In this document: one piece after another, positions 17,617-26,170 of the stretch
Layout: each line of letters starts with the position of its first letter
Position numbering within the stretch: the first letter of the stretch is position 1
Source of the DNA: Thiofilum flexile DSM 14609
GTDB lineage: Bacteria; Pseudomonadota; Gammaproteobacteria; Thiotrichales; Thiotrichaceae
Length of the DNA: 64,000 bases
Direction: 5' to 3'
Assembly (NCBI RefSeq): GCF_000380185.1
Contig: NZ_KB904748.1
Location: 60,780 to 124,779 of the forward strand
The notes under the pieces: model-generated
Databases searched by the model: none
Told to the model about the DNA's origin: nothing
Seen by the model: only the letters and a program-made list of their open reading frames with translations
Translations under genes and position numbers: made by a program

Positions 17617-17686
17617 TCTTAGTACTAGTACGCTATCGATAGTGAGAAAACATGATTTTAATAATGGTAAGCCTAGGGTATAGTTA

Positions 17687-17745
17687 GGCCTACATGGTGC
17701 AGCAAGCCGTTATGTCATATGAATGATTATCGTGTTTGTGATTGT
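17687..17745 (+). ncRNA. Second copy of the Y-like stem module
   Basis: This is a diverged counterpart of 15821-15877. It has ATGGTGCAG in place of GTGGTGTAG, and GCAAGC pairs with GTTTGT using wobbles where the first copy has CAAACAG/CTGTTTG. It follows TATAGT at 17679-17684 and precedes Y3. Conservation is mainly in position and pairing, so confidence is moderate. Confidence 0.4.
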
Positions 17746-17756
17746 TTTTGATTTAT

Positions 17757-17853
17757 CAGCGTGGTGTAGATGACGGTTACTTCATCGGTTTTGGTGGTTC
17801 GAATCCACCCAGATACGCAAGTATCTGTAGTCCGTCATCGCCTGTTCCCGCTG
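17757..17853 (+). ncRNA. Y RNA 3 (YrlA-like), D arm deleted
   Basis: Outer stem CAGCG/CGCTG is followed by a perfect GATGACGG/CCGTCATC helix. T arm GGTGG-TTCGAAT-CCACC and acceptor hairpin CAGATAC-GCAA-GTATCTG (GNRA loop) are intact, but the D arm is missing: the sequence runs from CTGTAG straight into TCCGTCATC. The missing block in Y1 is flanked by TAG repeats, consistent with a small deletion. At 97 nt it is the shortest of the three. It lies downstream of rsr with its own promoter-like box. Confidence 0.75.
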
Positions 17854-17890
17854 TCCATTTTGCTCGCCACGGATAACTATGTGTTAGAAT

Positions 17891-17965
17891 GTAGCACATA
17901 ATAATAAGCTCCTATGCGCTTTCACCCATGAGGGCGCAAGTGATTCAGTGCTAATACACACTTAA
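17891..17965 (+). pseudogene. Decayed duplicate of the rsr 5' end
   Basis: Downstream of Y3 the sequence from 17854 follows the rsr leader and start region: TCCATTTTGCTCGCCACGG matches 16197-16215 with one change. The start GTG has become GTA, the ribosome-binding site is lost, and the frame reads a diverged N-terminus that still contains FTHEGA before a stop at 17963-17965. It is a remnant of a tandem duplication of the Y RNA-rsr unit, or of an older second rsr gene. Confidence 0.65.
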
Positions 17966-18142
17966 TCTATATCTACAGTAAATATAAAAAGAGCCCCATT
18001 AACCGATAGATACAGATACGTGATTGATAAAGTCACATGAGAGAGCCGATGAAAGTTCGCCTATAATCTAAGTGTTCTGTTGTTATACTCCCAAATTGAT
18101 TAAGCTCTCAAACTGTTTACCCGCATTCATTAGGAGTATTCC

Positions 18143-19069
18143 ATGAGTAAATTAGGTCTAATAATAGCTACAGCGGTGCTGTCTTTGTCTACTGTGCTAA
18201 ATACGACATTAGCCGACAATAAGCCCGTAGTGGTGTCCTCTAAGATTGATACCGAGGGTACTTTATTGGGCAATATGATGATTCTCACCCTTGAAGCCCA
18301 TGGTATAAAAACCCAAGATAAACTGTCCTTAGGTGGCCTACCGATCATTCGTAGAGCGATTATGAGCAGTGAGATTGACCTAGTTCCCGAATACACCGGC
18401 AATGGCGCTTTTATGTTTGATAATCAAAAAGAAGCACCAGAATGGAAAGACCTACAAAAAGGTTGGGAAAAGGTTAAGCAGCTCGATTATGACTCAAATA
18501 GACTAGTATGGCTCCCACCGGCTAATGCTAACAATACCTATGCGCTCGCCGTGCGTTCCGATGTCGCTACCCCTAATAATCTCAAAACCATGACAGATTT
18601 TGGCAAATGGGTCGCAGGTGGTGGAAATGCTAAACTGATTGCCTCGCAAGAGTTTGTGAATTTTGATGGTGCCTTACCCGCCTTTGAGACGACTTATGAA
18701 TTTAAACTAAAACCTGAGCAAATGATTGTCGTATCAGGGGGCGATACTGCCAATACCATTAAAGCCGCAGCCGAGCAAACTAATGGTGTTAATACCGCTA
18801 TGGTCTATGGCACTGACGGCGCGATTGAGCCAGCCGGTTTGGTGGTGATGGAAGATGATAAAAATACCCAAGTAGTCTATGCACCCGCTCCGGTGATTCG
18901 TGAAGAAGTATTAAAAAATAACCCCGATATTGCCAAAATATTAGAGCCGGTGTTTCAGTCTTTGGATGCTAGTGTATTGCGCGGTTTGAATGCACGGGTG
19001 CAGGTGGATGGTGAGTTACCTAAAGCCGTCGCTGAGTCTTATCTCAAGGAAAAAGGCTTGCTGAAGTAG
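18143..19069 (+). CDS. yehZ: Osmoprotectant ABC transporter, substrate-binding protein
   Basis: This 308-residue periplasmic binding protein has a signal peptide (first about 24 residues). It matches the OsmF/YehZ branch of the glycine betaine/choline-binding OpuAC family: KPVVVSSKIDTEGTLLGNMM, the PEYTGNGAFMF block and the NTAMVYGTDGAI segment. The four-gene order binding protein, large permease, ATPase, small permease equals yehZ-yehY-yehX-yehW of enterics, where the system is low-affinity for betaine. AGGAG lies 8 bases before the ATG. Ligand in this organism is inferred. Confidence 0.88.
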   Translation: MSKLGLIIATAVLSLSTVLNTTLADNKPVVVSSKIDTEGTLLGNMMILTLEAHGIKTQDKLSLGGLPIIRRAIMSSEIDLVPEYTGNGAFMFDNQKEAPEWKDLQKGWEKVKQLDYDSNRLVWLPPANANNTYALAVRSDVATPNNLKTMTDFGKWVAGGGNAKLIASQEFVNFDGALPAFETTYEFKLKPEQMIVVSGGDTANTIKAAAEQTNGVNTAMVYGTDGAIEPAGLVVMEDDKNTQVVYAPAPVIREEVLKNNPDIAKILEPVFQSLDASVLRGLNARVQVDGELPKAVAESYLKEKGLLK

Positions 19070-19082
19070 CTTAGGGATGTTC

Positions 19083-20240
19083 ATGACTCGTATGCTATCC
19101 CCTAAGGTCGACCGTGTTACCTTATTACTTGTGAGTGTGGCATGGCTAGTGGCGGTAAGTTTGCCCTTTTTAGTGGTAAAGCCTAACCGGATTGCCGCTG
19201 GTAATAGTTATACCCTATTTGAGCTATTGGATCAGCCGGGGAGCGTGGTGCTCATCATGGCTTTAGGCATATGGTCGCTGCTGAGCTTTGTTTCTCCTTG
19301 TTTGCTGCGGCGCTTTCTGACCGCAAATATTGCCCTCATGGTCCTAATCATGGGCATGGGTCTAATGGCAACCCAGTTGGCTATTAAGCCAGCGATACGT
19401 ATTACCCCTGCCAGTGCGTTTTGGATTTTGCTATTGGTATTGAGCCTCTCGGTGACGGATGCCTTGGTGCGTAAGCGGCTGTTAGCGTGGCAGCGCATTG
19501 GGGTATTAGTGACCTATCTACTTTTAGGTATTGTCCTGATTCAGTCAGGGCTACTCGATGATCTGGCGGTAATGCGTGAGTTTTATGCGCGTGAACCGCA
19601 GTTTTGGTCGGAAGCTTTCCGGCACTTACAACTCACCCTGAGTACTTTGCTGCTGGCTTTACTTATTGGTTTACCACTAGGATTGCTGAGCTTTCAAATA
19701 CCAAAGTGGCGCAGTGTGGTATTGCAAACCTTGAGCCTAGTGCAAACCATTCCGAGCCTTGCTTTATTTGGCTTATTGATGGCTCCCTTAGGGTGGTTGG
19801 CGGCGCATAGTGAGTGGGCGCGGGCATTGGGGGTTAGTGGCATTGGTATGGCTCCGGCTTTGATTGCACTGGTGCTGTATAGTTTGCTCCCGATTGTCAC
19901 CAATACGGTAGTGGGTTTAGATGGCGTACCGGCAACAGTGCGAGAGGCGGCTCGTGGGATGGGATTAACCCGTCGGCAGCGTTTATGGCAGGTCGAAATG
20001 CCCTTAGCCTTTCCGGTGATTCTCACCGGGATTCGGATTGTACTGGTGCAAACCATTGGTTTAGTGACCGTGGCGGCCTTGGTCGGAGGAGGGGGATTAG
20101 GGACTTTTGTGTTTCAAGGACTGGGACAAACTTCAACTGATCTAGTCTTAGTGGGGGCATTGCCCATTGTGGCGTTAGCCTTTGTGGCTGCGGTGGTATT
20201 AGATGCCATTGCGGAGAGTCTAAAGCCAAAAGAGGAGTGA
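19083..20240 (+). CDS. yehY: Osmoprotectant ABC permease, long form (YehY-like)
   Basis: This inner-membrane permease of about 385 residues has an extra N-terminal membrane region (about residues 1-170, several helices) before the BPD_transp_1 core. The EAA-type loop is seen in TVREAARGMGLTRRQRLWQVEMPLA. Length and the extended N-terminus match YehY (385 residues) rather than a standard OpuCB. In-frame ATGs occur at 19077 and 19083; the second has AGGG at a workable distance and is used. It is 4 bp from the ATPase gene. Confidence 0.87.
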   Translation: MTRMLSPKVDRVTLLLVSVAWLVAVSLPFLVVKPNRIAAGNSYTLFELLDQPGSVVLIMALGIWSLLSFVSPCLLRRFLTANIALMVLIMGMGLMATQLAIKPAIRITPASAFWILLLVLSLSVTDALVRKRLLAWQRIGVLVTYLLLGIVLIQSGLLDDLAVMREFYAREPQFWSEAFRHLQLTLSTLLLALLIGLPLGLLSFQIPKWRSVVLQTLSLVQTIPSLALFGLLMAPLGWLAAHSEWARALGVSGIGMAPALIALVLYSLLPIVTNTVVGLDGVPATVREAARGMGLTRRQRLWQVEMPLAFPVILTGIRIVLVQTIGLVTVAALVGGGGLGTFVFQGLGQTSTDLVLVGALPIVALAFVAAVVLDAIAESLKPKEE

Positions 20241-20244
20241 ACCT

Positions 20245-21183
20245 ATGATTTCAATTCGTCAGGTCTCCAAACGTTATCAAGAGACGACGGTGGTCGATCA
20301 GGTCTCTATGGAGATTGAGTCGGGCACGATTACGACTATTGTTGGTACTTCTGGTTCGGGCAAGTCGACTTTATTACGCATGATTAATCGCTTAACCGAT
20401 ATGAGTGAGGGCGAGATTTGGATTGAGGGGCGTAATATTATGAGCCAGCCCGCTACCGAATTACGGCGGCGTATGGGCTATGTGATTCAGGGGAATGGCT
20501 TATTTCCGCATCGCACTGTCGCGGAAAATATTGCTACCGTGCCTAAATTGCTGCAATGGCAAGCCTCGACGATTCAAGAGCGCGTCTATGAGTTATTGGA
20601 TTTATTTGATTTAGAACCCAAACAATACGCGCATAAATGGCCGCATCAATTATCCGGTGGACAACAGCAGCGCGTCGGGGTGGCTAGAGCACTCGCCGCC
20701 CGCCCGCAATTATTACTCATGGATGAACCCTTTGGTGCCTTAGATCCAGTCATTCGCCATAAAGCCCAAGAGGATTTGCTCACCATTCAACAGCAATTAG
20801 GCATTACCATCCTCGTGGTGACGCATGATATGGATGAAGCTTTCTTGCTCGCGGATAAGGTAGCGGTGATGCATGACGGTAAACTATTACAATATGCCGC
20901 TCCAGAGGATATTTTAGTCAATCCCTCAGATCCCTTTTGTGTGCAATTGACCGGAACTTCAGACCGCGCCTTAAAACTATTATCCCTCGCCAAAGCCAAA
21001 GATCATTTGCAACCAGTGAATGAGGCCATTGAGCTGGATATGCCGGCTGAGGCTTCCTTGCGCGATGTGCTCTCTGAACTCACGTGGCGTGGGGTGCCTA
21101 TCACCAATATTATTAATGCCCAAGGGCAGCGCATTGGCTCTATCGATTTACCCCAGATCTTAAAAGCAGGGCAGGCTCGATGA
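20245..21183 (+). CDS. yehX: Osmoprotectant ABC transporter ATPase (YehX-like)
   Basis: The 312-residue ATPase has Walker A G34-TSGSGKST-42, signature LSGGQQQRVGVARAL, Walker B LLLMDEPFGALDP and the H-loop VVTHDMDEAF. After about residue 235 there is a CBS-like C-terminal region, as in ProV/OpuCA/YehX proteins, which in relatives senses ionic strength. It energises the two permeases encoded on either side. The end overlaps yehW by 4 bp (ATGA). Confidence 0.9.
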   Translation: MISIRQVSKRYQETTVVDQVSMEIESGTITTIVGTSGSGKSTLLRMINRLTDMSEGEIWIEGRNIMSQPATELRRRMGYVIQGNGLFPHRTVAENIATVPKLLQWQASTIQERVYELLDLFDLEPKQYAHKWPHQLSGGQQQRVGVARALAARPQLLLMDEPFGALDPVIRHKAQEDLLTIQQQLGITILVVTHDMDEAFLLADKVAVMHDGKLLQYAAPEDILVNPSDPFCVQLTGTSDRALKLLSLAKAKDHLQPVNEAIELDMPAEASLRDVLSELTWRGVPITNIINAQGQRIGSIDLPQILKAGQAR

Positions 21184-21944
21184 ATAGAATAGGGGCTTAT
21201 TGGCCTTGGCTTGTGCGTTTGGTCGTGCTGTTGTTGTTTCTGGCTTTAGTATTCAAACCCTATTGGTTTGAGACTTTATTCGCACCACTCGCTCCTAAGG
21301 GGGCGGCGGTTATTTATCCTCAGGATAGTCTCGCCTCTTTGACCGGACAACATTTAGAGCTAGTGCTGGTTTCATTAGTGGTGAGTGCGTTATTAGGCGT
21401 GAGTGCAGGCATTGGTGTTACCCGTCCGAGTGGTCTGGAGTTTTTACCCCTCGCGCGTGCAATAGCTAATATTGGGCAAACCTTTCCCCCTGTGGCGGTA
21501 CTGGCATTAGCGGTTTCAGCCGTGGGCTTTGGTGCTTATCCTACCTTAATTGCCCTAGCACTCTATGGCCTATTACCCATTTTTGAAAATACCGTCGCGG
21601 GGGTTAAACAAGTACCTTATGCTGTTTTAGATGCGGCGGATGGTATGGGGATGTCAGCGAGTCAGCGCTTATGGGGGGTAGAATTACCCTTGGCTTTGCC
21701 TTTGATTTTGGAGGGTATTAAGGTCGCCACTGTGATTAATATTGGGACAGCTACTATTGGCTCTACGGTTGCGGCTAAGTGTTTGGGCGAGGTGATTATC
21801 GCGGGCCTATTAGTCAACAACATGGCCTATGTATTACAAGGCGGATTAATTGTAGGACTCATGGCGGTGTTGATTTATGACTTATTAGGATTAATGCAAA
21901 GCTTTTTAGTGCAACGGTTGGGGTTGAGTGCTCAGGTGGCTTAG
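21180..21944 (+). CDS. yehW: Osmoprotectant ABC permease, short form (YehW-like)
   Basis: This 254-residue permease has about 6 membrane segments and the EAA motif in AVLDAADGMGMSASQRLWGVELPLA. It pairs with the longer YehY-like permease to form the channel. Translational coupling with the ATPase gene is suggested by the ATGA overlap. It closes the four-gene operon; no clear terminator hairpin follows. Confidence 0.88.
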   Translation: MNRIGAYWPWLVRLVVLLLFLALVFKPYWFETLFAPLAPKGAAVIYPQDSLASLTGQHLELVLVSLVVSALLGVSAGIGVTRPSGLEFLPLARAIANIGQTFPPVAVLALAVSAVGFGAYPTLIALALYGLLPIFENTVAGVKQVPYAVLDAADGMGMSASQRLWGVELPLALPLILEGIKVATVINIGTATIGSTVAAKCLGEVIIAGLLVNNMAYVLQGGLIVGLMAVLIYDLLGLMQSFLVQRLGLSAQVA

Positions 21945-22082
21945 ATGGTCTTGGTTTGCCCTCCGTTTGAGCCGCTTGAGAATTACCTTACTGAGTTGCC
22001 GCCTGAAGTGAGTAAATTACTCCTACAGTTAGAGCAGAATATAGGAGTGCAAAAGTCACTACCCCACACTAAAGAGTGTTAG
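21945..22082 (+). CDS. Possible 45-residue small protein after yehW
   Basis: An ATG immediately after the yehW stop opens a 45-residue frame containing ENYLTELPPEVSKLL, an acidic-amphipathic stretch that looks coding. There is no Shine-Dalgarno sequence, so it would depend on reinitiation after yehW. It could also be a gene remnant. Not recognised. Confidence 0.3.
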   Translation: MVLVCPPFEPLENYLTELPPEVSKLLLQLEQNIGVQKSLPHTKEC

Positions 22083-22115
22083 AGTTAATACTCAATAACT
22101 AGATGCTAAAAAACC

Positions 22116-23810
22116 ATGAACCTTAAAATCCCCTACGGTGAAAGTAACTTTAAAACCCTAATGACAGAGGGATATATCTATCTCGATAAAACGCATTACA
22201 TTCCTCTGCTAGAGGATGCAGGTAAGTATTTATTCTTACTCCGTCCCCGTCGTTTTGGCAAAAGTCTTTTTTTGTCGATGTTAGAGTATTACTATGATGT
22301 GGCTTATAAGAATGAGTTTAATAGCCTATTTGGGCATTTAGCTATCGGTAAAAAACCAACGCCCTTACATAATAGCTATCCCATACTATTTATGGATTTT
22401 AGCGGAATTGATACCGAGGGTGATCATGATGCCATTTTTCAGCGTATCAATGAAAAACTAGATAGTCATCTACAATATTTTTTACGCCGTTATAATTATC
22501 CTGAATCCTTTCAAGATGAGGTAAAAGCTAAAACTTCTCCTGCGGCTAAAATGCAGCATCTATTTGATCTAATTGCTGATCAAAAAATTATGCTGCTGAT
22601 TGACGAATATGACCACTTTGCTAATAGCATTTTGGCGGATGACTTAAAGCTCTTTCAGCGCATTATGGGCAAGGGTGGCTTTGTTCGTAGTTTTTATGAA
22701 GTTTTAAAGACCGCTACTCAGCGTGGTATCTTAGATCGGCTCTTTGTGACGGGTGTTACTCCCATGATGCTCGACAGCATGACCAGTGGGTTTAATATTG
22801 GGCAAAATCTATCACTACATGAAGCTTTTAATGAAGCGATAGGTTTTACTGAAGGTGAGGTAATCACATTATTAGAGCCTTTGGCAGATCATTGTTCATT
22901 AGTATTGGAGAGCTTAATTACCGATACACAGCGTTGGTATAATGGTTATTCCTTTAATTTAAAGGCTCACGAGACCGTATATAATGCCAATATGCTGTTG
23001 TATTTTGTTAAGAACTTTGATCAAAAGCGTTGTGAATACCCTGAGCCAATGATGGATGAAAATATTGCCTCGGATTATGGCAAGATTATGAAAATGTTTA
23101 GCATTGGCAATCGAGATACTAATTTTGAAGTATTAGATGAATTAATTAATAATGGAGAGGTGCAGGCGCTACAGCAGCGTAAATTTGAATTTGATAAGGG
23201 TTTTGATCGAGATGACTTTATTAGTCTATTAGCCTATATGGGATTTATTACCCTAAAGCGTAAAACCTTGGCGAGTGAAGTATTTGGTATACCCAATTAC
23301 GCGATTCAAGAGTTTTACTTTCACTATTTTAAGGTTGAGTTAGAGCGACGTAATCAATTTAGTATTCCTAATCACCACTTACGCTTAGCAGTAGAGCAAT
23401 TAGCCTTAAATGCCGATTTTGAGCCGCTATTAGTAGAAATGGTGAGAGCCTTACAATTACTCTCCAATCGTGATGCTATGGGCATGGATGAAAAGCATGT
23501 GAAAGTATTATTACTGACTTTGCTTTATCAAACTCAAGTTTACTTCATCCAAAGCGAACGTGAACTCAATCGTAAATACCCTGATATTTTATTATTAGAG
23601 CGTAATCCTATTGCTGTGCCTTATCAGCATTTGATTGAGCTTAAATACAGTAAAAAGTCTGACAAAGAATCAGGGTGGCTAGCCAAGAAACAAGAGGGGT
23701 TAGAGCAGGTTCAAGGCTATTTACAACTACCTGAAATCGCTAAGCTGGAAAACTTAGCCGCGTGGGTATTAGTCACCGATGGTGAGCGCATCGAGGCGGT
23801 TAGGCTATAA
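22116..23810 (+). CDS. AAA-ATPase-like / PD-(D/E)XK nuclease protein
   Basis: This 564-residue protein belongs to the large family with an N-terminal AAA-ATPase-like domain and C-terminal PD-(D/E)XK nuclease-type domain. The N-terminus reads YLDKTHYIPLLE then RPRRFGKSLFLSML, a P-loop-like GKS within the family signature; LLIDEYDH is the Walker B-like region. The C-terminal LIELKYSKKS with preceding acidic residues fits the nuclease E-x-K. These genes occur in many copies in Bacteroidetes and some filamentous bacteria; the role (defence, mobile element or toxin-like) is unproven. It stands alone between operons. Confidence 0.8.
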   Translation: MNLKIPYGESNFKTLMTEGYIYLDKTHYIPLLEDAGKYLFLLRPRRFGKSLFLSMLEYYYDVAYKNEFNSLFGHLAIGKKPTPLHNSYPILFMDFSGIDTEGDHDAIFQRINEKLDSHLQYFLRRYNYPESFQDEVKAKTSPAAKMQHLFDLIADQKIMLLIDEYDHFANSILADDLKLFQRIMGKGGFVRSFYEVLKTATQRGILDRLFVTGVTPMMLDSMTSGFNIGQNLSLHEAFNEAIGFTEGEVITLLEPLADHCSLVLESLITDTQRWYNGYSFNLKAHETVYNANMLLYFVKNFDQKRCEYPEPMMDENIASDYGKIMKMFSIGNRDTNFEVLDELINNGEVQALQQRKFEFDKGFDRDDFISLLAYMGFITLKRKTLASEVFGIPNYAIQEFYFHYFKVELERRNQFSIPNHHLRLAVEQLALNADFEPLLVEMVRALQLLSNRDAMGMDEKHVKVLLLTLLYQTQVYFIQSERELNRKYPDILLLERNPIAVPYQHLIELKYSKKSDKESGWLAKKQEGLEQVQGYLQLPEIAKLENLAAWVLVTDGERIEAVRL

Positions 23811-23994
23811 GCTTAAAAAATACTCAACAAAATGCTAAACTTTGAGCGTGAGCTGGGCTTTCTGGGTTGGCTGCTTCCGAACCAATAAGGCTGCTCTAAA
23901 ATCATCCCAGACTAGGCGGCTTATAGCCATACGGCAGTAGATGGGCTATGATGCGCACCGCATAACAATCGACCACAATGATAAGGGGGAAATA

Positions 23995-24606
23995 ATGAAA
24001 CGTTTTATGAATTATATTTTCGCAACCATGCTGGCATTAGTAGGTATTAATTCTGCAGTGGCAGCGGAAGCGGAAGTAGCACTTGGAGGCATTATGTCTA
24101 CAAATCCAAAAGTATTACTGGAAACCAGTAAGGGTAATATTACGATTGAACTGGATGCTAAAAATGCACCCATTAGCACGGAAAACTTTTTAGGTTATGT
24201 CCGTGATGGTTTTTATAATGGTTTAGTGTTCCATCGTGTCATCCCTAATTTTATGATTCAAGGGGGCGGCATGCATGAAAATATGCACGAAAAAACCACT
24301 AAGGCTCCGATCAGAAATGAAGCTAATAATGGCCTGAAAAATATGCGTGGCACTTTAGCGATGGCGCGTACTAGTGTGCCTCATTCTGCTTCTTCACAGT
24401 TCTTTATTAATACTAAGGACAATGACTTCCTCAATTTCCGCTCTGAAACACCACAAGGCTGGGGCTATGCGGTATTTGGTAAAGTTGTGTCTGGTATGGA
24501 TGTAGTTGATGCTATTGAGAAGGTTAAAACCGGATCAAAAGGTCGTCATGAGGATGTGCCTGTTGAGCCAGTCACTATTCTGAAAGCTACTGAAGTTCAG
24601 GAGTAA
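23995..24606 (+). CDS. Periplasmic cyclophilin-type peptidyl-prolyl isomerase
   Basis: This protein of about 203 residues has a signal peptide ([20 protein letters not shown] and on) followed by a cyclophilin domain. Catalytic and binding blocks are present: [14 protein letters not shown] with the catalytic Arg, and [17 protein letters not shown]. It should catalyse proline isomerisation of exported proteins, as PpiA does. The frame extends upstream to an ATG at 23941, but ATG 23995 has AAGGGGGAA before it and starts the signal peptide. A strong terminator follows. Confidence 0.9.
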   Translation: MKRFMNYIFATMLALVGINSAVAAEAEVALGGIMSTNPKVLLETSKGNITIELDAKNAPISTENFLGYVRDGFYNGLVFHRVIPNFMIQGGGMHENMHEKTTKAPIRNEANNGLKNMRGTLAMARTSVPHSASSQFFINTKDNDFLNFRSETPQGWGYAVFGKVVSGMDVVDAIEKVKTGSKGRHEDVPVEPVTILKATEVQE

Positions 24607-24632
24607 CTTCGCATTGCTTTAGTGAGTGAGAG

Positions 24633-24657
24633 AACGGTTCCTGAGGGGACCGTTTTT
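24633..24657 (+). terminator. Rho-independent terminator after the cyclophilin gene
   Basis: AACGGTTCC pairs with GGGACCGTT (one T-G wobble) around a short loop, followed directly by a T-run (TTTTTG). Confidence 0.85.
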
Positions 24658-24663
24658 GTTTGT

Positions 24664-24790
24664 AAGTAGTTGAGCCAAAGTAATCGAGTATTTCTTCCAC
24701 AGTCGCTGTGAATACCTCCCTGTACGCTACAAGGCAGCATCCCTGCTGCCAAGACTGCTCCAGAAATAATCGATTACTTTGTTATACCTA
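24664..24790. repeat. Intergenic palindromic repeat, copy B
   Basis: This copy is inverted relative to copy A. It begins AAGTAGTTGAGCCAAAGTAA and ends ACTTTGTTATACCTA. The core TGTACGCTACAAGGCAGC is the complement of the GCTACAAGGC region of copy A. It lies between the cyclophilin terminator and the FAH-family gene and reaches into the latter's leader. Confidence 0.85.
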
Positions 24791-24808
24791 CAAGTTAAGG
24801 AGGTTATG

Positions 24809-25420
24809 ATGAATACTATTCAAATGGAGCAGCGCACGCTGACGCCCTCTAAGGTCGTGTGTATTGGGCGTAATTATGTCGATCATATTGCTGAGCTGAA
24901 TAATGAAGTACCGGATGATATGGTGGTTTTTATTAAGCCTAACTCAGCCATTAGCAGCACTCTGAAAGCCTTTCAGCAAGAGCCGATTCATTACGAGGGC
25001 GAGCTGTGCTTTGTGTATGAGCAGGGGCGTTTTAGTGCGGTAGGTTTTGGGTTAGATCTGACTAAGCGCGGCTTGCAAAATAAGCTTAAAGCAAAAGGTT
25101 TGCCCTGGGAGCGGGCTAAAGCCTTTGATGGTGCAGCTTTATTTAGTGAGTTTGTCGCGATTAGCCCAGAGGATAAGGATTTTACTTTTGAGCTGAGTAT
25201 TAATGATGAGGTCGTGCAGCAAGGCCATATTGGTTTGATGATTTATAACCCAGAAACGATTCTGGCTCAGTTAAGCACCTTTATTACCCTAAATGAGGGC
25301 GATATTGTCATGACGGGGACACCTAAGGGTGTTGGGGAGATTAAAGCTGGTTCTATCTTTAAGGGACAGGTGTCTTTAAAAGGTCAGCTCCTACTTACTC
25401 AAGTCTGGCAGGCCGTTTAG
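24809..25420 (+). CDS. FAH-family hydrolase (YcgM-like)
   Basis: This protein of 203 residues belongs to the fumarylacetoacetate hydrolase superfamily: VCIGRNYVDHIAELNNE near the N-terminus, FIKPNSAI, the metal-binding YEGELCFV, and the C-terminal GDIVMTGTPKGVGEI. Such enzymes act as acylpyruvate hydrolases, oxaloacetate decarboxylases or isomerases of catechol degradation; YcgM is the closest short form. Two ATGs are adjacent (24806, 24809); AAGGAGG at 24797-24803 fits the second. Substrate not assigned. Confidence 0.82.
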   Translation: MNTIQMEQRTLTPSKVVCIGRNYVDHIAELNNEVPDDMVVFIKPNSAISSTLKAFQQEPIHYEGELCFVYEQGRFSAVGFGLDLTKRGLQNKLKAKGLPWERAKAFDGAALFSEFVAISPEDKDFTFELSINDEVVQQGHIGLMIYNPETILAQLSTFITLNEGDIVMTGTPKGVGEIKAGSIFKGQVSLKGQLLLTQVWQAV

Positions 25421-25500
25421 CCTGTTTAGGGAGTAGGGAACCCTAGAGGGGGTCTGTGGGTCTTAATAATTTATAATAATCGAAACTAAGAGGTATTGTG

Positions 25501-26016
25501 ATGACTGAGCTAAACCGTTCTACTAAAACCCTATCGCGCCGAGCATTTTTACAGGGAGTATTAGGTGTCGGAGCATCGACGCTCTTAGTCTCCTATCCTG
25601 TACTAGCAGAAGAGGCTAAGTCCTTTCCCATTCAAAAAACCGCAGCCGAGTGGAAACAGCAATTAACCTCTGCACAATATGCCGTATTACGTGAGCACGA
25701 TACCGAGCGCCCCAATACTAGCCCTTTCTTACACGAAAAACGCGCTGGCATTTTCCATTGTGCGGGATGTAATAATGAGCTTTACGATATTGCTACTAAA
25801 TTTGAAAGCGGCACAGGCTGGCCTAGTTTTTATCAGGCTTTAGATGGAGCGGTAGGTACACAAAGTGATCGCTCGTGGTTTGTCACGCGCACCGAAGTTC
25901 ATTGTGCTGATTGTGGTGGACATTTAGGGCATATTTTCGATGATGGCCCTGCTCCTACGGGCAAGCGTCATTGTATTAATGGGGTGGCATTAACTTTTCA
26001 ACCTAAAGCCGCTTAA
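25501..26016 (+). CDS. msrB: Tat-exported peptide-methionine (R)-S-oxide reductase
   Basis: MsrB reduces methionine-R-sulfoxide in proteins. This form of about 171 residues has a Tat signal (SRRAFLQG followed by a hydrophobic stretch to about residue 36), so it should repair exported proteins. Zinc cysteines are CAGC and CADC, GTGWPSF is present, and the catalytic cysteine is in RHCINGVAL near the C-terminus. An in-frame GTG precedes the ATG by 3 bp; the ATG was used, with AGAGG upstream. Electrons must come from a periplasmic thiol donor that is not encoded nearby. Confidence 0.92.
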   Translation: MTELNRSTKTLSRRAFLQGVLGVGASTLLVSYPVLAEEAKSFPIQKTAAEWKQQLTSAQYAVLREHDTERPNTSPFLHEKRAGIFHCAGCNNELYDIATKFESGTGWPSFYQALDGAVGTQSDRSWFVTRTEVHCADCGGHLGHIFDDGPAPTGKRHCINGVALTFQPKAA

Positions 26017-26043
26017 ATCTGCTTTTTTATAAAACTCCTTAAG

Positions 26044-26170
26044 TAGGTATACCAAAGTAAGCGGGTATTTCTGGAGCAGTCTTGGCGGCAGGGATGCCGC
26101 CTTGTAGCGTACAGGGACGTATTCACAGCGGCTGCGGAGGAAATATTCGATTACTTTGGTTCAAGTACTT
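26044..26170. repeat. Intergenic palindromic repeat, copy C
   Basis: This copy has the same orientation as copy A: TAGGTATACCAAAGTAAGCGG at the left end, the GCAGTCTTGGCGGCAGGGATG segment, and CGATTACTTTGGTTCAAGTACTT at the right end. It follows msrB. Compared with A it has AAGC instead of AATC in the left arm. Confidence 0.85.
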
